Part shown: piece by piece, positions 1 through 13,262 of the stretch | Position numbering within the stretch: the stretch's first letter is position 1 | Layout of the letters: each line of letters opens with the position of its first letter | Assembly (NCBI GenBank): GCA_020746875.1 | Contig: JAGTJL010000001.1 | Span: 1,054,001 to 1,118,000, forward strand | From: Rhexocercosporidium sp. MPI-PUGE-AT-0058 | Lineage: Eukaryota; Ascomycota; Leotiomycetes; Helotiales | DNA: 64,000 nt | Direction: 5' to 3' | The notes under the pieces: model-generated | Told to the model about the DNA's origin: nothing | Database searches by the model: none | The model's input: the letters and a program-made list of their open reading frames with translations, nothing else | Position numbers and translations under genes: made by a program

Positions 1-1462
1 AAGTTTTATAATTACACCGAAAATTAAAAGAATTAATATTTAATACTTATATTTTACGTATTTTTTTTAAGAATTAAGTTATAAAAAAGCTTTAGATTTT
101 ATAATTATACGACGCGTATAATTAAAATATAAATATTATTAATTTAAGAAATTAATTATATACGTATATAAATAAAAAGCGTTATTTTCGCCGAAGCTTA
201 ATTTAAAAACTTATTTAATTCTTTTTAATTATAATATTTTTTAATTATTATTTAATTTTTTATTATTTTAATTACGAAAAAGAACGCTTTATTAACTTTC
301 GATTTTAAAATAATTTCTGAATTTAATTTATTAAATTATTAATAATTATAAAGAAAAATATAAAAGAATTTCGTAAAAAAATATATTTATATATTTTTAA
401 AAACGGAATTAAAATACTTATTTATTATTATAAGTTTATTAAAATACTTATAAAAGTTAATTATTATTTTTATAAAAAAGTAAGAATTTAAAACTTTATA
501 TTCCGAAAACGAATTATTATAAAAGAAATTATATTTAATTCCGGCTGTATTAATTATTAAAATACGATTACTTTTAATTATAAATAATACGAAATATACT
601 TTTATAATAATAAAAAATACTTTCTTAAATATTATTATAAATAAAAAATAAATATTTTCTTAAAAGCGTGATTTTGTATAAGGAAATAAGGCGGTTAAGA
701 AGCCTGAAGTTTCGTAAGGCTCGCTTAATTTAATGAGTCGCTATAGCGTATTTTAAGCTATGCGAGGAATAGCAGTTAAAAGAATATAAAATCACGCTTT
801 TAAGAAGATATTTGTTTTTTATTTATAATAATATTTAAGAAAGCACTTTTTATTATTATAAAAGTATATTTTATATTATTTATAATTAAAAGTAATTATA
901 TTTCGACGATTAATACGGCCGGAATTAAATATAATTTCTTTTATAATAATTTATTTTCGGAATATAAAGTCTTAAATCTTTGTTTTTTTATAAGAATAAT
1001 AATTAGCTTTTATAAGTATTTTAATAAGCTTATAACGATAAGTAAGTATTTTAATTCCGTTTTTAAAAATATATAAATATATTTTTTTATAAAATTCTTT
1101 TATATTTTTTTTTATAATTATTAATAATTTAATAAATTAGATTCGGAAATCGTTTTAAGATTAAAAATTAATAAAGCGTTCTTTTTTATAATCGAAATAA
1201 TAAAGAATTAAATAATAATTAAAAAGTATTATAATTAAAAAGAATTAAATAAATTCTTAAATTAAGCTTCGGCGAAAACAACGCTTTTTATTTATATACG
1301 TATATAATTAATTTTTTAAATTAATAATATTTATATTTTAATTATATACGTTATATAATTATAAAATTTAAAGCTTTTTTATAATTTAATTCTTAAAAAA
1401 AATATATAAAATACAAGTATTAAATATTAATTCCTTCGGCTTTTAACGTAATTATAAAACTT
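1..1462. repeat. Large palindrome inside the AT-rich block
   Basis: The sequence from position 1 onward reappears inverted ending near 1462, with the centre near 731. Matching landmarks include the left end against 1419-1462, the segment around 190-215 (CGCCGAAGCTTAA) against about 1258-1275, and 660-679 against 786-804 (both containing the AAAGCGTGATTTT core or its complement). Arms are about 680 nt and the central non-palindromic spacer is about 106 nt. In the stretches I compared, arm differences are transitions, consistent with the two arms being mutated independently by RIP. The palindrome may continue beyond the left edge. Confidence 0.8.
690..779 (+). repeat. RIP-mutated copy of a 90-nt element (palindrome centre)
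   Basis: This 90-nt segment fills most of the palindrome's central spacer. It aligns without gaps to 2687-2776, with seven differences. All seven are transitions, and in each this copy carries the A or T. Four of the seven lie in a CpA/TpG context. It is therefore the mutated partner of the copy outside the AT-rich block. Confidence 0.85.
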
Positions 1463-2661
1463 TTTTAATTTTATTTTAAATTATTAATATAATAAAAACG
1501 AAAGTATTACTTTTAAAACTTATTTAATTAATTATATTCGATTTTATTAAAAAAGTAAATATTATTTTTTAAAATATAATATTAGCTTCGTAATTTCTTT
1601 TCTTTAAATTAATAAAATCTTAAAAGATTTTAAAAGAAATATATATTATATTAATAATATTAAAACTAAAGTAATAAAAGTATTTAAAAAGTTTAACGTT
1701 TATAAATAAATTATTAAAATAAATATAATATTATTATTTTAATAAAAGATTTAATAAATAAGGAATTATAAACTGAGTTTTATTTAAGTCTTTTAGTTTC
1801 GATATTCTAATTAAGCTATTACTTTTCCTTAGCTTATAAAATACTTATTAGAAAAAGAATTCTTATTATATAATTATTTAAATCTTTAATTTTATTAATA
1901 TAAATTTATTTAAAATTATTATTTTCTTTTTTAATTTATTTTAATATTACTAAATAACTTCGTTAATAACTAAATCTCGATTAAAGATTTAAAATCGATA
2001 ATTAATATTTTAAATATAAGTATTTAAAAGCTTAATTTTCTTATATAAGTCTTTAATATATAATATATAAAGCTTAAATTTAATTCAGAACTCTTGAAAT
2101 TAATTCTTTAAAAAATATTTTATAATTATATAAAATAATATAATAAAATATATATTTTAATAATTAGCGATTTAATTTATTAATATTATAATTATATAAA
2201 TATAAAATATAAAATATAAATAAATCTTTTTACGTATAATATTATATTATTTCGAAGCTCGAGATATAATTATTTTTTTAAGAATAAGCTTAATATATAC
2301 GTTTATAATTTTAATTATTTAATTAACGATTTCTAACGTATAATATTAAATAAATAAAATAATAAAATTATTAATAAAAACTTCTTTTAATAAATAAAGC
2401 TCGAGATTAAAATTAAAATAATTTATAACTTTAAAATACGTTCTTTTAGCTATTAATAAAAGTTTAATAAGCCGAAAAGTTCTTATATTAATAAAATCTT
2501 AAATTATTAAAGCAAGTATTTTAATAAGAAATAAAAAGTAACGATTTTAAGTATAAAAGTAAGTTTATTTACTTTTTTTATTAATGCCCGACCTCGTAGC
2601 GCTAAAGAGCTTAAAGTGCGGGGCTCTTTATAGGAATCACACCTTGGAAAAGTGTGCGTGC

Positions 2662-2783
2662 GGCAGTTAAGGGGATAGGGAAACAGGGCGGTTAAGAAGC
2701 CTGAAGTTTCGTGAGGCTCGCTTAATTTAGTGAGTCGCTACAGCGTATTTTAGGCTGTGCGGGGAATGGCAGTTAAGGGGATA
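2662..2783 (+). repeat. 16-nt direct repeats 106 nt apart
   Basis: The 16-mer GGCAGTTAAGGGGATA occurs exactly at 2662-2677 and again at 2768-2783, a spacing of 106 nt. That spacing matches the approximately 106-nt central spacer of the palindrome. The pair may be the edges of one unit of a tandem or mobile element, or termini created by insertion. Confidence 0.7.
2687..2776 (+). repeat. Unmutated copy of the 90-nt element
   Basis: This is the direct-orientation partner of 690-779, identical at 83 of 90 positions and keeping G or C at every differing site. It contains an imperfect stem (AAGCCT at 2697-2702 with AGGCT at 2714-2718) and a CAGC/GCTG stem further on. It sits just outside the RIP block and is nearly bracketed by two 16-nt direct repeats. 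Confidence 0.85.
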
Positions 2784-3156
2784 AACTGAACGGCAGTCAA
2801 ACTTTGACAATCGAATCACTTTAGAGGAACATGTATATCAAATGTTTCTTTTGGGGCAATATAGGGGAAAGCTCTTTAATTTTACAGATACATATTTTTC
2901 ACCCCCCGGAGCTCATCCACTCGCAAAAGCAATCAATCAACGCAAAGAACTTTCTATGCCCCGAGGGCTCATTACCTAGTACCGATTAAGCAAGAAAATC
3001 AACGCCTGTGTGACATGTTGTGCAGCAGAAGCCTCAACACTTGAGCCTGTGCAACAACAGAAAATTATCCAGTCTTCCATGAACTCCAGTTGCTAGTAAC
3101 ACATTCAACCCCACCCGAGAATTTGCTTCTTATCTTCTGACTCCAATAGAAGTCTT

Positions 3157-6002
3157 TCATAGTCCTGCTGCAACTGGGTTGCCACCATTGACTTGACTCT
3201 TGGAAGGAGAGCCCATACCAGACTGCGCTGCAAGTCGAGCGCGTTGCTGTGTCTCTTGTTGAGCTTCTAGGTTTGCCCTTTGTTGTGCCATGATTTCTAA
3301 TTGTGCCTGGTTCGAATGATGCGAAACATAGCCCGTTGGCGTTTGAGGAATGTATGGGTGCTGGGAAGCTGGGCGTGGGGTTGATCCATTCATCAGAGGA
3401 CCCTGTGCCATTGGGTTTTGGATGTATGGCCGACGGTCGTGGGGCATGGGTGGATTCGGCGTAGAGTAGTTGGGACGAGGTTGGCTATTTTGAGGCTGGG
3501 GGCTGTACATCTTTTGTGGCGAAGTCTGGCGATTGAAGTTGGCACCGTTGGAGTATTGGTACCCAATTCCATTGGGAGTTGGTTGTGCTTGATGCGCGTA
3601 GGCCGGTTGTTGTTGGGGTTGCCCGGTGTATCGTCCATTCATGTTGACCGCTTGCTGAGCTGGTTGTGGTATGTGTTGTGCATAGCCTTGGCTAGGAGCG
3701 CGGACGTAGTTTGCCCCGGACGGTGCCTGTTGATACTGTTGGTTGGGTTGTGCATATGACTGTTGAACAGGTCTTGGGTTTTGATGTGGATAAGTAGGTG
3801 TTCCGTAAGCTTGACCGGTACGGTAGGGTGTGTTTCCCGGTGGTCGCTGCATTTGCTGGTATGGGGCTGGGGACGAAACAGCTGGTCTCGGCATATTCAT
3901 ATTGTTAGAGGGTGGCCTAATGGGAGACTGGCTGGTTCCATAGTATTGTTGAGTTGGAGCAGGTGATGGCCGAGGGGCAGCATATTGATTGCCATACAGC
4001 GAGGTCGGATTGCTCCGGTGGACTTGCGGAGAGGGTACGGGTCGTGGAGCAGTGGATGCGGTGTTCAGCGCGGCCACTTTTGTTCTTGATGCTGCCTCGT
4101 CTTCCTCCATAACACCCTTGTAGTTGTTTGCTTGGATCTCGATCTTAGTGCTGATGCTAAGCTCTGCCAAACGATCAGGGTCGAGTTTGGCAACAGCGTA
4201 TGGAGGTAGGGTTGCAATCATCAAAGTCAACTGGGACTTGAGGATTTCGTAGGTCGCTTGCTCATGCTCGCTTGGTTTCGACGGAGTGCCAAGAGCAGTA
4301 GTGTCCGGGGCAGATAGTAACCCTGCTGGACGATTTGAAGCGTTCAGTGACATGTGTCGGATACGTTGATATGAATTCAAGGTTTCCAAAAGGTCTGATA
4401 TTCCTTCAAGAATCTCTTCGACATCCTTCTCTTCGGCTGACTTCTCAGGTGCAATTTCGGAGTTGACCAAGCTTGGATCAATGGGGTCATTTTCGTACGC
4501 CTCAATGATCTTCTCAAACATTGCTATTTCAGGATCGACTTCGTTCTCTGGGGCTGGTGTCGGGGTGCTGGTGTCCTCCATGTCATTCCAATTCTCCACG
4601 AGCTTCTCAAAGTTCTTCTGTCCAACTTGCTGCCACCAGATCCGGTTCATGACGCCAGCGGGTACAACTGCTGCCGAGTCATCCCTAGTTGGAGCGAAAC
4701 TCGAATAAGCACCACGGAATAGGGCCTCTAGCTTCGACGCTTCGGACTCTACAGGTTCAACCTCAAGAGCAGGTGCCTTGGATGTTACCAGACTCATTGC
4801 TCTCTCCCGCTGCTTTCGTTTCACGCCGTGTTGTGGAGGGGAGGCACTACTGTAATCGAGCCATTGTCCGGTTGAAATAGATTGCTTGGAATAGCTTGCG
4901 CTTCTCGATATTGGCTCGTTGGCTGCTGGTTGGTACCAGCCTACAGTCGAGGAACGGGTGGTAGCAACCTTCGATGGCTTCGGAGGTTGCAAAGCTGGCA
5001 CAGTAGACGGGGTTGGAAAGACTTCACCCAAGGTTAGAACACGCTTCTTGTCATCGACCAAACCTGTGGCCTGGATTGGGACAATTTGGGTTGTTGTGAT
5101 GCCATTAGGGAGCCCTGCTTCTCGAATGGTTTGGAGGACTTTCTTCTCCTCGCCGTTGACTTTGGTTGGGATTTGAAGGCTGGAAAACAATTGCTTGTTT
5201 CCTTGCGCATTCCCGTAGAAAGTAAGAACTGTCCGGCTATCCCCTGTACTGGCATTGATCTGTGTAAAGGCATTCGATCCCAGACCACCATTTGCCCCGA
5301 AGCTCGAGTTGTTAATCGTACCACTTGCTTGCAAGGACAGGCTTCCACCCATTGATGCCAGCTCTCTGCGGATCAACTCATGTGCGCGCTGCTTGAATGC
5401 CTCAGCTTTGACAGACAGCTCCGATTGGCTTGCAGAGACAGGTATGTATTGGTTCCGGGCCGCACCATTAGGAAGCTGAAGCTTATCCTTGATGTCTGCG
5501 ACTGCCGTATCGATGTCCTCGAGGACTTCTTTGACACTGCTATACGCATTTGTAGAGAGTCGTGTCAATATCGAGGTTGAAGTTTCGTTACTCTCGTCGG
5601 ACTTTTGGCGCTTTGCTTGTGGACCTGATGATGAGGGACGCTCTGGCAGAGATCGAGACAAAATAGAGGGGTTTGTGTCGTCACTGTCTCGTCGTAAGTA
5701 TATGATTGTATGAATTCAAATGATGAAGTAATGGTATGGATATGTTTTTAAGAGTTGCATGCGGGGGGGTATATGTTAACTTACGCCTTCAATACATCAA
5801 TAAGATCTTGGATGAGTTCTTGCGCTGCTTCAACAGATTGGTCTGTTGTTTCTGGGCTCTTCGAACTGGGTGTGCCATTTGTGTTATTTGGGACCTCAGT
5901 AATGTCGTCGCGTTTTCTTTTCGCAGAAAGGGATGCGGTTGGGGTAGAGTTTGAGGATTCCGGGGGCGGAGCGGGGTTCAAGGCCCCATTCATGGAAGAC
6001 AT
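3157..6002 (-). CDS. Nuclear Q/P-rich protein, putative transcription or chromatin cofactor
   Basis: Two exons join in frame: 6002-5785 and 5683-3157, with a 101-nt GTAAGT...CAG intron, giving about 914 residues. The N-terminal third has basic nuclear-signal-like patches (AKRKRDD near residue 28, AKRQK shortly after the exon junction) and predicted helices. The middle has a conserved-looking block around IWWQQVGQKNFEKLV. The last roughly 300 residues are low complexity, rich in Gln, Pro, Asn, Ser and Tyr, as in fungal transcription cofactors. I do not recognise the family with certainty. The chosen ATG is followed by a good frame, but the same frame stays open upstream to about 6260 without another ATG, so a further 5' exon is possible. 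It is divergent from the gene at 6584. Confidence 0.75.
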
Positions 6003-6583
6003 GATGAGGCTGTTGAATTCTCGTAGAGACGCTATGGTTTCTGCTTCGCGGTTTGTCGCGACTTCGCGATCACAGATGGAGTAGCGAGCGGAATGTGTGA
6101 CCTTAGGGAGTTTGCGAGTAGCGCGGGTTGATGGTAGATTTGTGCCGGTGGGAGCCCAGGACCAACGTCGAGGTGAGCAAGCTGGAGTGCTTTCCGGAAG
6201 TGCGCTCCTATCGTGTTGGTGGATAATTTGATTGCGGATGGTCCAAAGCTGGTGGTGAGGCTCAGGTCAGGCTCGAGGTTAAAGATTGACGACGGGAGCA
6301 CCTGCTGCAAGCCAAGCTAGCGCGATGATTAGTCAGCACTCGATATTGGCAGCTAAACCAGACCAGAGTTGCGAATTTGGCTCTAAAGCAACTTCATCTT
6401 AACTGTCCGTCGCATTCAGTTGAAATCAATTATTTGTGTCAAGCACATGTGTCTTTGTTCTGTGGCACTAGCAAGCATCAGAGCCGTTCCGATCTTCCAG
6501 TTGTATTGCCACTTCTTTTAGTGAGAGAGACTTGATGCATCCTTAATACTTTTTTTACGCAATTCCCTGGGCAACATGAACGA
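6003..6583. promoter_or_regulatory. Shared divergent promoter region
   Basis: This 580-nt interval separates two genes transcribed away from each other. It must hold both core promoters unless the minus-strand gene has an extra 5' exon here. Two minus-strand frames are open between about 6030 and 6310; one begins with ATG at 6310 and ends at 6032, so it could be an upstream ORF of the minus-strand gene. No clear TATA box was identified. Confidence 0.4.
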
Positions 6584-9500
6584 ATGCAATCGTGCTTGTA
6601 TTTCTTGAGATCGGGCAGGCATTCACTGCAATATGCCAAGCCTCTCCCGGGTTTCCCTAACAAGCTGGTAAGCAATGCTTCTTGAGTTCAAATATCAACT
6701 GTACTAACAGTGCCTCCTCAAGCTCTCTCCTCGGTGCAAGGCCACAACTACATCTAGGTCCATCCACAAGGCTCGGGCAAGGGTACAACCGGTAGTTGAA
6801 GGGGAGGATGGCACAGATCCAGGTAGCAGCGCAAGATGGAGGAAAATTCACGCTCTAGATAAACACACTACCAGTGCTACTCACACAACCAAAGGGCGGA
6901 GCGTTTTGGCACGACATCCCAGCGACGATGCACTTTTACGTGGACCGGAAGCTTCCTCGCTGCGATCTTTGACACCTCACAGAGGTACGAGCCGTATAAA
7001 ACGAAAGCGGCATTCATTGGGTCTACTTGCGATCAGGCGCCCCATCAAATTGAGAAATCGACAACCCCCCAAGTCCTATTCTTCTCGAATTACTCTTGCC
7101 AAATACCTGGATCTAGGAGATGTTGTAGAGAAGCAGGCCTATTGGCGTGAAGTTAGGGAAAGCTTGCCTTCGAATTCGCTCCCGACCATCGTGCTGCACC
7201 AGCTCTATATAAACTCAATTTCGAAGGTACGAGCACAAGTTGCTTACGACTTGCTTGATGCTGATACTAGTAGGGTGATTGGGACCACCATGATCATACA
7301 TTTCGCAACAATGCTGCTACATATCTTACAGGACGTAACTTGGACGTCAAGGATGTGGAACGCTGGGCCTGGATTCTTTCAGGAGAGACCACCGATCAAA
7401 CCGTGAAACGTCTAGTCTCGGTATCATCAGATTATCCGATGTTTCTCCTACTCGAGGTGCTTCGGAAAGATATCAGACACATTGGAAATTTCAAAAACCT
7501 CCTCTTGCACGCTTGGGATCACGTCGAGAAGAAATGCCTCCAGAAACCTAGCTCCACAGAACCCCTAGCTATTACCCCAAGATTCGAACAGATGCAGGAC
7601 AATGAGCTTGCAAGTCTGGTTAGTCGATTGTTATACCAGGCTCGGCGTGTGTGGCCGGCTGCAATGGTTAGTGTGGCCAATATGGTTCCTTTATATGTAC
7701 AACATTTGAGAGATCGCAGCTCGCAAGATCTACTTGAGCAGCACCAACGCATTTACAAGCGGAGCTGCGACTTGCTCAACTATGTGCTACCTCTCCTGGC
7801 CTTACCTATGTCCATAGACCCTCTCAAATCTATGGTTCACAATTGGTCGGCGCAGAAGGTTCTGTTGAATCTTGCTGGAAAGTACGATCCACCTCTGATG
7901 CTAGAGAAGAATAGCTATAGAGCAGTCATTCAAGTTCTCACAGCCTCGAAAAAGACCGATCGAGAATCGAAAGCAGCACTTCTTCGACTGCGAAGTTGGC
8001 CTCCATGGAGGACGGAGCAGGATGGTATGGACGCCCAGCGAGCCCCGGAGGATGACTTGAGCCGCTCCTTACTTGCATCTGTTCGATCGAAAGAAGCCGG
8101 TTTTAGAGAAGCTCCCTATGATCAGCGTCTACGCATTCTCGGTGGTCAGGAACTGGATGGAACGCCCACAATCCACACTCGAAAACTGGTCAAGTGGCGA
8201 TCGCCATTATCTCCTAATTGCGGCGAAGCTCTCATCGAGTCAACTAAAGATGCTCATGGGTTGCTTCACCACAGTTTCGACCCTAATATTTGGGCGGCTA
8301 GGGTTGAAGCAACTCGAGATGTTAGAGAAGCCTGGCGAGCCTTTGTCTCCTTCAAGGATCGGGGCGGGAAACCAAATCAAACTCTATACCTGGCAATGTT
8401 TCAGAAACTCAATTTTGAACAGGCTCGACAAGGACGAAGATCGGCTCACGAGGCGGCTCCAGGAGATGGAAATGAAGTCCTGCCTGTACCGGATGACAAC
8501 ATGAGTGACTTCTTTAAGTCACATAGCCAACCTCCAAGCCTCGGGGCACTTTACAAACAGATGCTGTCATCTGGTATCAGGCCTTCGGGTCAATGCTTGG
8601 TCTTTCTTGTTCGACATGCCAAAACTTCCACGAAAGGGATCAACTATCTTCGCGATAGCGGTCTCCACCCCTTGGCATTGCAATATCTGACTGGTGGTCA
8701 AGACTCGAGCATATCACCAAGTCAGAAACCTTCTCGGGAGATCCTGGACACTTTCAGCGATACATTATTTGGTGCCTTCATACATCTGATATGCCGATTT
8801 GCTCCGCGCGCGGTGCTCACCAGTTCGGACGAGTTCAGCAGATACAAGTTGAAGCCTGTACAGCTCAAAGAGCCACTCCCAGCACAGTGGGCTATCCAAG
8901 AGTTTGAAAGGACTCCATATTACCGACTTCGAGACCCATTACGGCAAGCATCCCGTCTCTTGAAAAACGAAAAGGTGAAATTCCGGCCAGCCTGGTACAG
9001 TCTATTCAAGGGACTTGCCCGTCGTAACATTGTGCTACGGCTCGCTCTTATCGGCGACCCCCAGAACGATGCACTGGCTTGGAGGTTTACCATGTCTGTC
9101 CTCCGCAATTTTCACGAATGCGGGCTGGAACTCGATCCTTATGGGTTCATGCTCATCTGTACAACGTTTTTTAAATTTGCCGAGGCAACGCATCATGTCT
9201 CTGAGGGCCATCGGGTGGACCTGGCTGCAGGTGCTCAACTTCTGAAAGATGAGTTCGCCAAGTTGTGCCACAGTGAAGCTTTGCCATATACCAAGCCGAC
9301 ACTGCTCCACACTATGAGATGGGTTACTTTGCACATCTATGTACGCTGCATGGGGATTGTTGGAGATTGTGAGGAGGTCATCGCAGTACTCGAGTGGATG
9401 GTTCAGCACCGAGAAGAGCTGGAGGAGTGTAACAGCCAGGATCGAAATGCCCAAGAAATGTTGACCCGGACACTTATTGCGGCCAGGATCTCCTGCTACG

Positions 9501-9661
9501 AGACTAAGCATGAGGACAGGGCCATGGAATTGGTCAAGCAGGTTGATACGTGGACATGGCCGGATGATAGTAGTGTGGCGTTGTATACTGGAGCTCTGGA
9601 TAGTGATTCAGGTGATGATGCAGAGGAGGGCGAGAACCTCGATGCAGAGGATGGACGATGA
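6584..9661 (+). CDS. Mitochondrial helical-repeat (PPR-like) protein
   Basis: Exons are 6584-6667, 6711-7226 and 7274-9661, about 995 residues, with very short introns of 43 and 47 nt. The start was chosen because the ATG at 6584 gives exact phase and an N-terminus rich in Arg, Ser and Leu without early acidic residues (MQSCLYFLRSGRHSLQ), as in a mitochondrial presequence. Splicing at 7226/7274 gives the continuous motif FRNNAATYLTGRNLDV. The body is a long series of amphipathic helices; segments such as GLELDPYGFMLICTTFFK resemble degenerate pentatricopeptide repeats. An acidic tail ends the protein. A role in mitochondrial RNA or translation is inferred from architecture only. I cannot name an orthologue. 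Confidence 0.8.
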
Positions 9662-10299
9662 GGACGAGACATTCCTACGGGGAGTTGTCCTTGGGTGATG
9701 GTTGCGCATTACCTGTACATATCTGTACGATTGTCAGAATTGAAGATACCCCGATAGTTGTAATGGCACTTGTATATACCGAGCCAAAAAAAATGGTAAA
9801 TTGGCACATGAAGAGTAGCGAAGGGAATTCATCATCTTCGAAGAATCTCCTGTCCTCTCTCGTTCCCCGGTAGTTGTGGTGGTGCAACTCTTGGACTCAC
9901 TCGAAGTACGAGTTCATCACATCTCAAGTGCGGTGGTACCTGACTAGTAACTACTGTTCCTTGATTTGCATGAAACCTGGGAACGCGAGCCTTGGCACTG
10001 GGTCAGGTGGTGGACGGCACGTGATTGTAAAAGGGCCAGGATGCTGCACACATAAGGAAGGTATCAGTGTTGATCGAACAGAAGTCGATGGTGAAGTGAG
10101 GTAAAAGACCTACTTACTTTGTAGATGTACGGATTTCCATTGCCCCATTTCTAGGACGGTTGCATGCAGGTCCCGACCAGCTGCGCAAAGCCCAGCCACC
10201 GAATTCCATCCTGAGGTGTTTTGACCCAACTGCCCTGCCCGGTCTTGGCACTCTCGCTCGCTCACTGAGTCGAAGGCAACCGCCGAGTGACCTCGTCGT

Positions 10300-10475
10300 C
10301 ATCAGCTGAAGCTCCCGCCTCTTCTCTCCTCTTCTCCTCTTCCTTTATCAACAACCCACCCCCAACCCATCCATCAACAACTCTGGGTTGCGCATCATCT
10401 CTCACCACCACAACAACACTCACCACCATCATCCATCTATTACTTTGACAGTAGTAGTTTCTATCAGCCGCAACC
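10300..10475 (+). promoter_or_regulatory. Pyrimidine-rich leader upstream of PEP4
   Basis: The 175 nt before the protease ATG are strongly C/T-rich, with CTC/CTT runs at 10310-10350 followed by CAACAA and CACCA repeats. CT-rich tracts just upstream of the start are common in highly expressed filamentous-fungal genes. This is probably the transcription start and 5' leader. Confidence 0.45.
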
Positions 10476-11781
<1,306 letters not shown>

Positions 11782-12816
11782 ATGCACAACCTGATGATGA
11801 AGGATGCAAATTGGATAAGGGAGAAGCTTGTGAAGCGGTTTCCTTGCGCTGTGTAAACTAGTATTCAGGGATTGTTTTTCTCCTACTTCCAGTAGCTGCG
11901 TGAAGTTGCTCCACGAAACCAGGATTTTACTATCCGTGGCATTAATGATCCACCAAATCGAGGGAATGGTTTCTTTAGGCACATATCTATTCAATGACAT
12001 TCTGTCTATGGCACATGTGTTGTTGATCTCTTGATCCTCTGAAGTGTGCTTTCCTGTCATCCTCTCCTGTACCGTACCTATAAGATCACTCTACGTACCT
12101 CCTTCCTCTAAGCGTTTCTCGAAAGCTTCTGACCCCATGCGGAAAAGGTACGGTTCCATATGATTCATCTCATATACTCTCTCTTGTCAGGTAGTCATCG
12201 CCAGTAGCTATTGTAGTAGTCAGTGACGATAAGCGAGCGACGGGGGTCCTCTTTCATCGTCCTATTCTAAACTTTCAGGGACAAACTCTATAGTAGACAC
12301 TAGCGGTCGTTGTTGCCAGGTCGTCTTTTCCCTCTCTCATCTTCCTACGGAATGAGGAGGAGGAAACTCACTAATTGCTTAAGGATTGTCACGAGCCTCA
12401 GAAATGATCCTTGAGGTGTGGCTGTTTGAAGTAATCTGGTGGATATTTTACGATGTTGCTGTGATCATTAGGAAAGTTCGAATGATAGGCGGCTGTCGGC
12501 TGTGGACTTGAATTTTTGTTGGTATTATAGACTCGTCTCCAGCTCAACTTCTTTTGACCTGTTAGACGGGGGGCAAAGTTATTTGTTCCCCATCCATCTA
12601 CACAAACCTACCACATTGAATGTTCCCCAGGACAGCAAGGGACCTTACTTACAGATATACGAACCACCTTCAGCACCAGCCTATTTCAAATATCCCCAAC
12701 TCCGATACTCTCATCAGTCTATCCAGCTCACGATTGGGAAATAACGAGGAACATTCACACCATGCTAGTTCTCCGGGAGATATGTCTTTGAGAGGAACGA
12801 ACGCTTTTGATTCCGC
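11782..12816. other. Intergenic, no supported gene
   Basis: This is the 3' flank of PEP4. It contains short chance frames only, with no domain signature on either strand. It leads into the decayed 2EXR gene. Confidence 0.6.
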
Positions 12817-13262
12817 CTAGGTTCTGCCGCGATGACGGTTATGTACCACGATCATCAATGTCTCGAAATGACGGAAGGACTCTAGTTCTTTGATGGGGAA
12901 CTCATCTGCATCGACCATCAGATGGTGGATATTCTCGAGACCAGTAATGTATCCGTTGCGGCGGTGGGGATGAGGCCTGTGATCGCAGATGTAAATAGAG
13001 TGTGCTCTTGAACCTTTCGGTTGTGAGGCTGTTGAAGTTTACCTTGCATTCCATCGTGAAATATCTGAGTGCTTTAAATCTAGCTTCCTGACATGACTGG
13101 ATGATGATGGGAGGGATTGTGCTGGTTCCGTGTGTTTGATAGCAGTCTGAGTTTGAGTGTTGGTTGATATTATGGTTCGAGGGCTAGGGATAGAGTGGTG
13201 CCAGATGAGATGGTGGATTTCGGGTGGGATTTCGGGTGGGAGGTGCGGGAAGTGTGTGAAGA
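12817..13262 (-). pseudogene. Decayed 2EXR-domain gene, copy A
   Basis: Three frames together spell a 2EXR-family protein. From 13251 the reading FPHLPPEIPPEIHHLIWHHS carries the family start motif F-P-x-L-P-x-E-I...IW. From 13093 a different frame gives CQEARFKALRYFTMECKVNF, the family's C-x-E-(S/A)-R helix. From about 12975 a third frame gives GYITGLENIHHLMVDADEFP and ends with a stop at 12817. The start motif holds a 12-nt tandem duplication (13215-13240) that repeats PPEI. The changes of frame are not explained by visible introns, so the gene is probably dead. The family is expanded in filamentous ascomycetes and has no defined biochemical role. Confidence 0.65.

Larger units (their letters stand above)
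1..2580. repeat. AT-rich, RIP-like repeat block
   Basis: The block is almost entirely A and T, with isolated C and G. The dinucleotide CA is nearly absent while TA is everywhere, which is the footprint expected of repeat-induced point mutation (CpA to TpA) in ascomycetes. No long open frame exists on either strand. Composition changes abruptly at about 2580 to ordinary sequence. I could not recognise the parent transposon, because any coding sequence has been erased. The left boundary is outside the window. Confidence 0.85.
2583..2790. other. Hairpin-rich, GC-normal island at the AT-block boundary
   Basis: Several stems can be read in this 200-nt stretch: AAAGAGC (2604-2610) with GCTCTTT (2623-2629), CACAC (2638-2642) with GTGTG (2652-2656), and the two stems inside 2687-2776. 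No open frame of note is present. It could be the surviving end of the repeat family that makes up the AT-rich block, or a small structured non-autonomous element. Its function is unknown. Confidence 0.5.

Noticed and set aside
6032..6310. 92-codon minus-strand ORF just upstream of the Q/P-rich gene
   Set aside because: No domain, and it overlaps another open frame on the same strand. Treated as a possible upstream ORF, not a gene.
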